From Pedobacter nototheniae (lineage in GTDB: Bacteria > Bacteroidota > Bacteroidia > Sphingobacteriales > Sphingobacteriaceae), in the NCBI RefSeq assembly GCF_004335085.1, contig NZ_RQRS01000025.1, positions 26,747 to 90,746 of the forward strand: a stretch of 64,000 bases of DNA, in the 5' to 3' direction. Positions within the stretch are counted from its first letter, which is position 1. The number at the start of each line of letters is the position of its first letter. The notes beneath the pieces were generated by a model. The model was not told the origin of the DNA, ran no database searches, and was given only the letters and a program-made list of their open reading frames with translations. This document shows positions 34,446 to 42,716 of this stretch, piece after piece. The translations under genes and the position numbers were made by a program.

Positions 34446-35069
34446 ATGCATCACCCCAGGAAAAATACAATTATCTACAATTTTTTTTCATGGTATATCC
34501 AGTATATTATTAAAAAGGATTTTTCTTCCTTTAATTTCGATCATCCAGTATTTAAAAAAGATGATTCAATTTTATTGTTGGCAAATCATTTTAGTTGGTG
34601 GGATGGATTCTTTATTTTCTACATCAATAAGAAGATTTTCAAAAAGCAATTTCATGTTCTCGTAAATGCTGAAAATTATAAAAAAGTAAGTTTCTTAAAA
34701 TATTTGGGTGCTTTTGCTGCTGAAACAAAAGGTAAGGATGTTTTAGAAACCTTAAATTATGCAGGTAATCTTCTAGATAACCCTGAAAATTTGGTTCTTG
34801 TATTTCCGCAAGGCAAACTTCACTCCAACCACCTTAAAAGTATTAGTTTTGAAAAAGGCGTAATGCAAATGATTAATGCAAGCCAAAAAAAGATCAATAT
34901 TATTTTCGCGGCAACACTTATCGATTACTTTTCTAAGCGTAAGCCCACCGCAACTACTTATCTACAACATTGGGAAAGCGAAGAGTATATTAGTTTACAA
35001 TTACTTAAAAGTGCGTACAATAAACATTATGAGCATTCGGTTGTTAAACAAACACAAATTATCGAATGA
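34446..35069 (+). CDS. PlsC/lysophospholipid-acyltransferase-like protein of the carotenoid cluster
   Basis: The 207-residue acyltransferase has the HX4D motif NHFSWWDGFF (about 47-56) and a FPQGKLHS segment (about 120-127) that matches the second PlsC motif. The ATG at 34446 is chosen; an in-frame TTG at 34431 is possible. Its stop overlaps the glycosyltransferase start by 4 bp (ATGA), and cruF follows, so I infer that it acylates a glycosylated carotenoid, as CruD does in green sulfur bacteria. Acylation of a lipid precursor is the alternative. Confidence 0.7.
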   Translation: MHHPRKNTIIYNFFSWYIQYIIKKDFSSFNFDHPVFKKDDSILLLANHFSWWDGFFIFYINKKIFKKQFHVLVNAENYKKVSFLKYLGAFAAETKGKDVLETLNYAGNLLDNPENLVLVFPQGKLHSNHLKSISFEKGVMQMINASQKKINIIFAATLIDYFSKRKPTATTYLQHWESEEYISLQLLKSAYNKHYEHSVVKQTQIIE

Positions 35070-36163
35070 CCATTTTTATTCAAGTTGTCCTTATTTTTTT
35101 AGTGATTCGGTTTTCTGTAACCGTTTTCAATTTTATTTCCAATCCCAAATTACCACGGGTAATTAAACACTTTCAATATAAAGTTTCCATCCTTATTCCG
35201 GCCAGAGATGAAGAGGAAAATATAATAGCGCTCCTTCAATCTATAAAAGAGCAAGATTATACCAATTATGAAGTCATAGTTTTAGATGACCACTCTAGCG
35301 ACAATACTTTCTCGGTTGTAAAGAATTTTTGTGCCGATAATCCTCAATTTAGTATTATAAAAGGGAAAAAATTACCCGAAGGCTGGTTAGGGAAAAACTA
35401 TGCTTGCCACCAGTTAAGTGAAATAGCAACAGGTAAATATTTACTATTTGTAGATGCGGATGAGCAGATTAAAATCGGACTGATTAATAGTTTAATTTAT
35501 AGAATGGAACTTGGGCAATTGACTTTATTAAGTTTATTTACCAATCAGCAAATGCTTTCTATAGGCGAAAAGCTTACCGTTCCTTTAATGCATTTTATAC
35601 TTTTAAACCTATTGCCATTAAGGTTAGTCAAATTATCTAAAAACCCTGCGTTTTCTGCAGCCAGCGGGCAGTGCATGTTTTTTAATGCGGCAAATTATCA
35701 AGAAAATAAGTGGCATCGTTTAGTAAAAGGGCAGGTTGTAGAGGATGTTGAATTGTTGAAGCTTGTAAAACAAGAAAAATATAAAGCAGAAGCTTTGTTG
35801 GCTAACGGCATGATTTACTGTAGAATGTATAAAAACCTGAACGAATGTTTAAACGGATTTAGTAAAAATTTGCTTGCAGGTTTTGGTAATAACATCATAA
35901 TCTTATTACTTTACCAGCTTTTGGTAATTATAGGTCCGTTGGTTTTAGTGTTTAACTTTAATATTACGCTGCTCATATTACCCATAACTTTAATTGTTTT
36001 AAGTAGATTGATGATCTCTTATTTATCAGGACAAAATGCTTTTATTAATATCATTTTGCACCCGATACAGATGTTATTTTTTTTAATTATTTCTATTATT
36101 TCTATCAAAAAACACATTTTTAAAACAGGCACATGGAAGGGCAGAAGGATAAGACCGATTTAA
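35066..36163 (+). CDS. Membrane GT2 glycosyltransferase, CruC/CruG-like
   Basis: The 365-residue protein has an N-terminal membrane helix and a GT-A domain with ILIPARDEEENI, VLDDHSSDNT and FVDADEQI (the DxD-type metal site). An acceptor-side VVEDVELLKLVK segment follows, with two or three C-terminal helices (about 270-350). It overlaps the acyltransferase gene by 4 bp and cruF by 31 bp. Cyanobacterial cruG (carotenoid 2'-O-glycosyltransferase) lies next to cruF, and cruC of green sulfur bacteria glycosylates a hydroxyl at C-1'. A carotenoid glycosyltransferase is therefore the best inference; the sugar is unknown. Confidence 0.75.
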   Translation: MTIFIQVVLIFLVIRFSVTVFNFISNPKLPRVIKHFQYKVSILIPARDEEENIIALLQSIKEQDYTNYEVIVLDDHSSDNTFSVVKNFCADNPQFSIIKGKKLPEGWLGKNYACHQLSEIATGKYLLFVDADEQIKIGLINSLIYRMELGQLTLLSLFTNQQMLSIGEKLTVPLMHFILLNLLPLRLVKLSKNPAFSAASGQCMFFNAANYQENKWHRLVKGQVVEDVELLKLVKQEKYKAEALLANGMIYCRMYKNLNECLNGFSKNLLAGFGNNIIILLLYQLLVIIGPLVLVFNFNITLLILPITLIVLSRLMISYLSGQNAFINIILHPIQMLFFLIISIISIKKHIFKTGTWKGRRIRPI

Positions 36164-36807
36164 AAGTAAAAAAAGTAGCAGTTGCTGTAATCATCATTTT
36201 TCATTTGGTTGGTTTATTGGGTTTCATAATTCCTGCGGCGCAACCATACTTTATAAAAATGGTTCCTTTTCATTTACTGCTTATGTTTGCGGTAATTATA
36301 TTTACCTACAACGCTAATGTTAAAAGATTGGCGCTATTTGTTTGTGGCGTATTTTTATGCGGTTTTTTGGTTGAAGTGCTAGGCGTTAATACAGGTAAAA
36401 TTTTTGGTAGTTATTATTATGGAACTACATTAGGATATAAATTAGCAGCTGTTCCACTTTTAATGGGGGTAAATTGGGTAATCCTTATTTTTAGTGTTGG
36501 CCAAATGATGAAAAGCCTTAAAATTAGAAATACAATATTAGCCTCTCTACTTGGTGGCTTAATTTTAATTACACTAGATTTTTTTCTGGAACCGGTAGCC
36601 ATGAAATTCGATTACTGGCAATGGGATAATCATGAAATTCCGGGGCAAAACTTTGTCGCCTGGTTTATAGTGTCTGTAATTCTGCTGAAATTTTATTACG
36701 CACTGGATTTAAAACAGCAAAAGTATATAGGTACCACAATGTTTGTTGCCCAGCTCATATTTTTTGTTGTCTTATACATGACAACCGGATCAAATATTTT
36801 TGCTTAA
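36133..36807 (+). CDS. cruF: Carotenoid 1',2'-hydratase CruF
   Basis: CruF adds water to the acyclic end of monocyclic carotenoids, making the 1'-hydroxyl later glycosylated. The 224-residue protein has about seven membrane helices and the CruF/DUF422 pattern: FLVEVLGVNTGKIFGSYYYGTTLG (about 78-101), a DFFLEPVAMKFDYWQWD segment with Glu and Asp (about 149-165), and a WFIVS helix. It begins 31 bp inside the glycosyltransferase gene and ends 12 bp before ispH. Confidence 0.88.
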   Translation: MEGQKDKTDLKVKKVAVAVIIIFHLVGLLGFIIPAAQPYFIKMVPFHLLLMFAVIIFTYNANVKRLALFVCGVFLCGFLVEVLGVNTGKIFGSYYYGTTLGYKLAAVPLLMGVNWVILIFSVGQMMKSLKIRNTILASLLGGLILITLDFFLEPVAMKFDYWQWDNHEIPGQNFVAWFIVSVILLKFYYALDLKQQKYIGTTMFVAQLIFFVVLYMTTGSNIFA

Positions 36808-36819
36808 TTTTGTACAATA

Positions 36820-37668
36820 ATGAGCAATAACTTACAAGTTACCATAGATAAATCATCAGGCTTCTGTTTCGGCGTAGTTTACGCTATAGAAATGGCTGAA
36901 GATATTTTAGATAGCGAAGGATATTTATACTGCCTTGGAGATATTGTTCATAACGATGAAGAAGTGGAAAGACTAACCGATCGCGGATTGAAAATCATTG
37001 ATCATGAAGTTTTAAAAACCCTGAAAAACGAAAAGGTTTTAATAAGGGCACATGGTGAAGCTCCTTCAACCTATCAATTGGCGTTAGAAAATAACCTTAC
37101 TCTAATTGATGCTTCTTGCCCGGTGGTTTTAAAGCTGCAAAACAGAATTAAAAACTCACATGATGATGACGAACAAATTCTGATTTTTGGTAAACATGGC
37201 CATGCAGAAGTTATCGGTTTACAAGGTCAAACAGATGGTAAAGCCATTGTTTTTCAGGATTTAGCAGAACTTGATAACGTAGAGTTACCTTCTAAATTTA
37301 CATTGTATAGCCAAACGACAAAAAGTACCGATAAATTTTATCACATTAAAGATGAATTATTGAGTCGTGGTTACGAAGTAAAAGCCAATGATACCATTTG
37401 CAGGCAAGTAAGTAACCGTTACGAGGAGCTGGAAGATTTTGTAAGTCATTATGATAAAATCGTTTTTGTTTCGGGTAAAAAATCATCCAACGGGAAAGTG
37501 CTTTATGATGTTTGTAAAAAACATAATGAGCATTCTTATTTCGTTTCCAATGTTGAAGAGTTAGAGCAAAGCTGGTTTAATGCAAATGATAAAGTTGGTA
37601 TTTGCGGTGCAACATCTACTCCAATGTGGTTGATGGAAAAAGTTAAAGCAGCCTTAGAAACATTTTAA
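36820..37668 (+). CDS. ispH: 4-hydroxy-3-methylbut-2-enyl diphosphate reductase IspH
   Basis: IspH makes IPP and DMAPP, the last step of the MEP pathway, with a [4Fe-4S] cluster. The 282-residue protein has the three cluster cysteines in GFCFGV (Cys16), DASCPVV (near 99) and NDTICRQVSNR (near 196). It also shows IRAHGE, GKHGHAEVIGL and SGKKSSNG. It lies 12 bp after cruF, so isoprenoid precursor supply is placed in the carotenoid operon, a sensible but noteworthy coupling. Confidence 0.96.
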   Translation: MSNNLQVTIDKSSGFCFGVVYAIEMAEDILDSEGYLYCLGDIVHNDEEVERLTDRGLKIIDHEVLKTLKNEKVLIRAHGEAPSTYQLALENNLTLIDASCPVVLKLQNRIKNSHDDDEQILIFGKHGHAEVIGLQGQTDGKAIVFQDLAELDNVELPSKFTLYSQTTKSTDKFYHIKDELLSRGYEVKANDTICRQVSNRYEELEDFVSHYDKIVFVSGKKSSNGKVLYDVCKKHNEHSYFVSNVEELEQSWFNANDKVGICGATSTPMWLMEKVKAALETF

Positions 37669-37722
37669 CAAAATCTTTTTTTGTTTCCTGCTGTTTAAAC
37701 TTAACCTAATAAAGAACAGCTA

Positions 37723-38397
37723 TTGAAAAAGTTAAATAAACTTACAGGTTTAATAATAGCACTAATAGTAATTCTCTGTTGGTTTAGTTCTCTTTTTTTC
37801 CTTTTAAACTGGAATTTTACCTGGAGCAATCCATTGGTTTATTTAATGGTTTTAGTGCAAATGCATTTATATACAGGTTTGTTTATAACCGCTCATGATG
37901 CCATGCATGGAACAATTTCGGCCAACAAAACCATTAATAATTTTATAGGCTACCTATCTGTATTTCTATATGCGGGGTTTTTTTACAAGCAATTGTATAA
38001 TAAGCACCATAAACACCACAACCATGTACATACTCATGATGATCCTGATTATGCTGCACACGGTTTTTGGAAATGGTATTTAAGCTTTATGTGGAATTAT
38101 ATAACAATTGTACAGCTTATTATTATGGCTGTTGCCTTTAATGTTTTAAAAATTTGGATTCCGCAACAAAACCTCTTAATTTTTTGGGTATTGCCAGCCC
38201 TGTTAAGCACTTTCCAGTTGTTTTATTTCGGAACATACCAGCCCCATAAAGGAGAGCACGATAATGAATATCAATCCTCAACGCTTCGCAAAAATCATTT
38301 TTATGCATTTATAAGCTGTTATTTCTTCGGCTATCATTTGGAGCATCACCAAAAACCAGGTACACCCTGGTGGCAATTGTATAAAAGTAAAAGTTGA
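37723..38397 (+). CDS. crtW: CrtW-like carotenoid 4-ketolase, TTG start
   Basis: The 224-residue di-iron membrane oxygenase has the histidine boxes HDAMH (58-62), HHKHH (95-99, in a Lys/His-rich loop) and YHLEHH (204-209). It also shows TGLFITAHDAMHGT and PHKGEHDN, typical of CrtW, rather than the CrtZ hydroxylase pattern. It would add a 4-keto group to a beta ring. The TTG at 37723 is the only sensible start, as an in-frame stop lies at 37702. It follows ispH by 54 bp in the same direction. A general fatty-acid desaturase is less likely because the boxes and length fit CrtW. Confidence 0.8.
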   Translation: MKKLNKLTGLIIALIVILCWFSSLFFLLNWNFTWSNPLVYLMVLVQMHLYTGLFITAHDAMHGTISANKTINNFIGYLSVFLYAGFFYKQLYNKHHKHHNHVHTHDDPDYAAHGFWKWYLSFMWNYITIVQLIIMAVAFNVLKIWIPQQNLLIFWVLPALLSTFQLFYFGTYQPHKGEHDNEYQSSTLRKNHFYAFISCYFFGYHLEHHQKPGTPWWQLYKSKS

Positions 38398-38656
38398 GGG
38401 GTTAATTAATGGTGCCACTTAGAAGTTAAATAATCAACTAAAGCTTTCAACTTTGTGCGTTTCTATACTCTAGTGTTAATACTGAATTTATCTGCTGATT
38501 AGAAAACAAATGATAATTTTAAATGTTCTACCACCTTAATCATATAACTTATAACCTGATAGAAATTTGACTTAAAAATGTCGGCCGTCACATTTTTTGG
38601 ATAGGTATAAAAAAATAAAAAAGCGATATTTGCGCAACAAATCATATTCTTATTAA

Positions 38657-39667
38657 ATGAGCAAAAAGGGAATTCTACTCGTTAATTTAGGCACTCCTGA
38701 TAGTCCTGCAGTTTCTGATGTAAAAAAATATTTAGATCAGTTTTTAATGGACGAACGTGTGATCGATATACCAAAATTAAACAGAACTTTATTAGTAAAA
38801 GGAATTATAGTTCCATTTCGCAGTCCTAAAACTGCAAAGCTTTATAAAGAAATCTGGAATGAGAAAGGTTCACCACTTTTGTATTTTAGCAAGCTACAAG
38901 CTAGCATGTTGCAGGATAGATTGGGTGATGATTACCATGTAGAACTTGCCATGCGCTATCAAAGTCCATCTATTGAAACTGCTTTGGCAAATTTAAAAGC
39001 TGGTTTGGTAGAAAGTATTCAGGTTATACCGCTATTTCCTCAATATGCATCAGCAAGCACGGGCTCAGTAATGCAATTGGTTATGGAGTTGGTAGGTAAA
39101 TGGGCAACGGTACCACCAATATCATTCATTAATTCTTTTCATGATAATGAATTGATGATTAAAGTTTTTGCCGAAAACGCAAGGAAACATCAGCCAGAAA
39201 CTTATGATCATATTTTATTTAGTTTCCACGGGTTACCAGAGCGTCAGCTTTTAAAGTGCGACCATACAGGAAGTTATTGTTTAAAGAGTGCCGATTGCTG
39301 CCAAACATTAAATGATACCAATAAATTTTGTTATTCGGCACAAGGTCATGATACAGCTAGGTTAATTGCACAAGAATTAGGCATTGCCAAAGAGAATTAT
39401 ACCGTTTGTTTTCAATCCCGTTTAGGTAAAGAACCTTGGGTGCAACCATATACCACAGATATTTTAAAGAAACTTGCTGCTGAAGGTAAAAAACGTTTAT
39501 TGGTTTTTAGTCCTGCGTTTGTTGCCGATTGTTTAGAAACTCTTTATGAAATTACAGTAGAATATCATGAAGAATTTAAAGCACTAGGTGGCGAGCATGT
39601 GCAATTGGTAGAAAGTTTAAACGATAGCCCAGTGTTTATTGAAGCATTGGCAGGAATGGTAAATTAG
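38657..39667 (+). CDS. hemH: Ferrochelatase
   Basis: This enzyme inserts iron into protoporphyrin IX (or coproporphyrin III) in haem synthesis. The 336-residue protein has the LLVNLGTPDSP start, the catalytic His in FSFHGLPERQL (about 192-202), FCYSAQGHDTARLIA and FQSRLGKEPWVQP. A Cys-rich segment (CDHTGSYCLKSADCC) is present; some ferrochelatases bind a [2Fe-2S] cluster with cysteines, but I cannot decide that here. A near-match -7 box (GATATTTG) precedes it. Confidence 0.95.
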   Translation: MSKKGILLVNLGTPDSPAVSDVKKYLDQFLMDERVIDIPKLNRTLLVKGIIVPFRSPKTAKLYKEIWNEKGSPLLYFSKLQASMLQDRLGDDYHVELAMRYQSPSIETALANLKAGLVESIQVIPLFPQYASASTGSVMQLVMELVGKWATVPPISFINSFHDNELMIKVFAENARKHQPETYDHILFSFHGLPERQLLKCDHTGSYCLKSADCCQTLNDTNKFCYSAQGHDTARLIAQELGIAKENYTVCFQSRLGKEPWVQPYTTDILKKLAAEGKKRLLVFSPAFVADCLETLYEITVEYHEEFKALGGEHVQLVESLNDSPVFIEALAGMVN

Positions 39668-39668
39668 T

Positions 39669-40184
39669 ATGACGAGGGGCTGCATCATTTTAATGGGCGT
39701 ATCGGGTAGCGGAAAAACCGTTATTGGAAAACACGTTGCCGAAAAAATGAATGCCGAATTTATTGATGCAGATGATTTTCACCCTTCGGCAAATATTATA
39801 AAAATGAGTTCGGGTATTCCTTTAACAGATGCAGATCGGATTCCGTGGTTAAATAACCTCGGTAAAATTGCTTCCGAACATCTCGAAAAAGAAGAAATGC
39901 TAATCATGGCATGCTCTGCCTTAAAAAAAGCTTACCGTGATATTTTACGGGAAGATATTAATGGCGAAACTCAATTTATTTACTTGAAATCCAGCTTCGA
40001 GGAAATTGCAGATCGATTGCAGAATAGAGTAGGTCATTTTATGCCTAAAGGCCTTTTAGAAAGTCAGTTTGAAACACTGGAAGAACCCTTACCTACAGAA
40101 AAAAATACCATTACCATTAACGCCTCCTCAACAGTTGATGAAGTAACAAACAGTTGCGTTAATGCTATAAATAATATACTTTGA
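39669..40184 (+). CDS. gntK: Gluconokinase
   Basis: This 171-residue P-loop kinase phosphorylates gluconate at C6 for the pentose phosphate or Entner-Doudoroff pathway. It has Walker A GVSGSGKT (10-17), the GntK segments EFIDADDFHPSANIIKMSSGIPLTDADRIPWL and ACSALKKAYRDILR, and VGHFMPKGLLESQFETLE. It starts 1 bp after hemH and overlaps the HAD gene by 4 bp, so all three are probably on one transcript although their roles differ. Confidence 0.92.
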   Translation: MTRGCIILMGVSGSGKTVIGKHVAEKMNAEFIDADDFHPSANIIKMSSGIPLTDADRIPWLNNLGKIASEHLEKEEMLIMACSALKKAYRDILREDINGETQFIYLKSSFEEIADRLQNRVGHFMPKGLLESQFETLEEPLPTEKNTITINASSTVDEVTNSCVNAINNIL

Positions 40185-40789
40185 AAACAGAATTAGAGAA
40201 ACTCGCCATATTAAATCAATTAACATCGGGTGATTATGAAGCTTTTTTATACGATTGTGATGGTACCCTTGCCGATAATATGGGTGCACACAAGCTATCG
40301 TATAAAAATGTAGCATCTAAATACAATATAGATTTAGATACTGCAATTATTGATGAGCTTGCCGGTTGGCCAACTGTTTTAGTGAGCCAGGAAATTGGTC
40401 GCCGTTATGGAGTAGAATTACCTGATACCTTTTCGCACGAAAAATCAATAGAGTTTTTTGATAATTTTATTTTAGAAACAAAGCCAATAGAGTTTGTTGC
40501 CGAGCATTTGAAAAAGAATGCAGGTAAAGTTAAAATTGGTGTTGTATCTGGAGGGAGCAGAAAAACAGTAGAGAAAACTTTAACTGTTTTAGGTTTACTA
40601 CCCTTGGTTGAAGTTTTGGTTTGCTCTGGCGAAACTGAAAGAGGAAAACCATTTGCTGATCCATTTTTAGCTGCAGCCGAATTACTTGGCGTAAACCCAG
40701 CAAAATGTATGGTTTTTGAAGATGGTGATCCCGGCGTTCAGGCTGCCATTGCAGCAGGAATGGAATGGATTAGAGTAGATCAAATTTAA
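40181..40789 (+). CDS. HAD-superfamily phosphatase, beta-phosphoglucomutase-like, TTG start
   Basis: The 202-residue protein has the nucleophile motif DCDGTLADN (25-33), VVSGGSRKTVEKTL (motif II), GKPFADPFLAAA (motif III Lys) and VFEDGDPGVQAAIAAG (motif IV). It belongs to the group of sugar-phosphate phosphatases (YqaB-like). The TTG at 40181 overlaps the gntK stop (TTGA), supporting translational coupling and perhaps a role on gluconate or fructose phosphates. The substrate is inference only. Confidence 0.85.
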   Translation: MKTELEKLAILNQLTSGDYEAFLYDCDGTLADNMGAHKLSYKNVASKYNIDLDTAIIDELAGWPTVLVSQEIGRRYGVELPDTFSHEKSIEFFDNFILETKPIEFVAEHLKKNAGKVKIGVVSGGSRKTVEKTLTVLGLLPLVEVLVCSGETERGKPFADPFLAAAELLGVNPAKCMVFEDGDPGVQAAIAAGMEWIRVDQI

Positions 40790-40836
40790 GTATACGTACT
40801 CCTTAATATCTCTTAAGCCTATGCTAGGTGCTGTCA

Positions 40837-40865
40837 CCGTAACACACTTGGTTTAATTTGCGATC
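40837..40865. repeat. 29-bp direct repeat, left copy, flanking the minisatellite
   Basis: This 29-bp segment matches 41314-41342 at 26 of 29 positions, ending in the shared TTTAATTTGCGATC. The two copies bracket the 21-bp tandem repeat array. The arrangement suggests duplication of a longer element around the array. Confidence 0.7.
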
Positions 40866-40960
40866 ATTTAATTCCTTGGCAAAGTTGGGTTGATGAATAC
40901 TCAGCTTTCTAATTATATGGCTTTTAAGTGATTGGTGATAATCATCAACCAGCGGAATAA

Positions 40961-41277
40961 AACGCTAGTTATACTCGTGCCAACGCTAGTTATACTCGTG
41001 CCAACGCTAGTTATACTCGTGCCAACGCTAGTTATACTCGTGCCAACGCTAGTTATACTCGTGCGAACGCCAGTTATACTCGTGCCAACGCTAGATATAC
41101 TCGTGCCAACGCTAGTTATATCCGTGCCAACGCTAGATATACTCGTGCCAACGCTAGTTATGTTCGTGCCAACGCTAGTTATACTCGTGCCAACGCTTAG
41201 TTATACTCTTGCCAATGCTAGTTATACTCGTGCCAACGCTTAGTTATACTCGTGCCAACGCTAAATTATACCTGTGT
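40961..41277. repeat. 21-bp minisatellite, 14 full units plus a degraded end
   Basis: Head-to-tail units begin AACGCTAGTTATACTCG and end in GTGCC. Units 1-4 (40961-41044) are identical. Later ones carry one to three substitutions, units 12 (41192-41213) and 14 (41235-41256) have an extra T (22 bp), and the last (41257-41277) is degraded. As 21 is divisible by three, frames stay open, giving a heptapeptide repeat (TLVILVP in one frame, NASYTRA in another), but no credible gene start or conserved protein is present. The gap 40790-41423 holds only this and its flanking repeats. Confidence 0.95.
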
Positions 41278-41313
41278 GGTTCTGTTCAATAAACTGTGTT
41301 TGGTGTTTTATCT

Positions 41314-41342
41314 CCGTAGCACATTTGATTTAATTTGCGATC
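41314..41342. repeat. 29-bp direct repeat, right copy, flanking the minisatellite
   Basis: This is the right-hand copy of the flanking repeat; it differs from the left copy at three positions (A/G, C/T and G/A, all transitions). It is followed by GGGATTTAGCAAAGGGCGGG, part of which recurs inverted near 63594. Confidence 0.7.
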
Positions 41343-41423
41343 GGGATTTAGCAAAGGGCGGGACTATGTTAGCCAAAAGCTACTGACAATAGTTTCCAAG
41401 ACAAAAAATAATAATTGCTCGTA

Positions 41424-42650
41424 TTATTCTTCATTATAAATCTTTTTAAGAATAATTTCTGTCGCACCTTTTTGGTCAGCCACATAATTTTTTGCCGTAG
41501 CGGAGGCGCTCGTATTTTCTTTAAAGTATTGGAAGGCTTGAATTAATTCATCAACTGAGGCAATACTTTTAGCGGCATTGAGTGAGATTAAATCTTTAGC
41601 TTCTTGAAATTTTTGATATTTAGGGCCAAAAATTACAGGTAATCCAAAAGCTGCTGCCTCTAGCGTATTGTGGATTCCTGCACCAAAACCGCCCCCAATG
41701 TAAGCCAGTTTTCCATACTGGTACAAAGAAGAAAGCATGCCGATGTTATCAATAATGAGCGTTTGGAATGTGGTATTTGATGTTTTATTCGTTGCATTTA
41801 AAACTGAAAAACGTACACTATTTTCGGTAAACTGTTTTTCTATGCTATCTATATGATTTTCATCAATTTCATGTGGCGCAATAATGAATTTCCAGTTGGG
41901 GTATTTTTTTGGTAAGGCTGATAAAAGCTTTTCATCCTCGGGCCAGGTACTTCCACAAATAATGGCAGGGTTATTTCCAATAAACGCCTCTATTTCGGTT
42001 AGCTTTTTTGGCGCTTGTGCATTTTCATAAACCCGATCAAAGCGTGTATCGCCACTTATTGTAACATTATTTAACCCAATAGATTTTAAAAGCCTTTCAC
42101 TTTCCTCATTTTGAACGAAGAAATAAGTAACGTTTTTAATAATATTTCTATAAAAATTACCGTACCATTTAAAAAAGGTCTGTTTTTCTCTAAATATGCC
42201 TGAGATAATATAAAGAGGGATATTATTTTCTTTCAGTGCTTTAAAATAGAAATGCCAAAATTCATATTTGGTAAAAATTGCCATCTCAGGGTTAATGCTT
42301 TTTATAAATCTTTTCGCATTTCCAGGCGTATCTAGTGGCAAATAAAAAACATCTGCAAGGGCATAATTTTTTCTAATTTCATAACCAGATGGAGAAAAGA
42401 AGGTAACCACAATTTTCTTTGTTGGAAACTGATTTTTTAATTTCTCTAGTACAGGTCTGCCTTGTTCAAACTCTCCTAAAGAAGCAAAATGAAACCAAAT
42501 ATGTTTTTCAGAAGGATTAATTTTTCCTACAATTTGATTAAAGATATCCTTCCGCCCGCTGATAAATAATTTCGCCTTGTGGTTAAAAAGTGAAAAAATA
42601 CTAATAATAAGTCCGTAAAATCTAATTCCTATTGTGTAAAGCAAAAGCAT
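41424..42650 (-). CDS. waaA: 3-deoxy-D-manno-octulosonic acid (Kdo) transferase
   Basis: WaaA (KdtA, family GT30) transfers Kdo from CMP-Kdo to lipid A precursor at the inner membrane. The 408-residue protein has an N-terminal hydrophobic anchor and HIWFHFASLGEFEQGRP (about 50-66, with the catalytic Glu). VTFFSPSGYEIRKN, ISGDTRFDRVYE and the donor-site GGGFGAGIHNTLEAAAFGLPVIFGP in the C-terminal half follow. How many Kdo residues it adds cannot be told. It is divergent from the ugd operon; with lptB in this window it fits lipopolysaccharide assembly. Confidence 0.94.
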   Translation of the reverse strand: MLLLYTIGIRFYGLIISIFSLFNHKAKLFISGRKDIFNQIVGKINPSEKHIWFHFASLGEFEQGRPVLEKLKNQFPTKKIVVTFFSPSGYEIRKNYALADVFYLPLDTPGNAKRFIKSINPEMAIFTKYEFWHFYFKALKENNIPLYIISGIFREKQTFFKWYGNFYRNIIKNVTYFFVQNEESERLLKSIGLNNVTISGDTRFDRVYENAQAPKKLTEIEAFIGNNPAIICGSTWPEDEKLLSALPKKYPNWKFIIAPHEIDENHIDSIEKQFTENSVRFSVLNATNKTSNTTFQTLIIDNIGMLSSLYQYGKLAYIGGGFGAGIHNTLEAAAFGLPVIFGPKYQKFQEAKDLISLNAAKSIASVDELIQAFQYFKENTSASATAKNYVADQKGATEIILKKIYNEE

Positions 42651-42716
42651 TGAGTGTAATAATTTCTTATCTTCGTGGCAATATAAAACGAATATATTTA
42701 AAAAGCTTAAAAATAG

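Noticed and set aside
40932..41243. Open frame of about 100 codons through the minisatellite, encoding a repeated TLVILVP heptapeptide
   Set aside because: It is open only because 21 is divisible by three. It has no credible start region, the 22-bp units break the frame, and there is no flanking protein domain.
40961..41277. CRISPR array
   Set aside because: The units are contiguous 21-22 bp tandem copies without unique spacers, and no cas genes are present.
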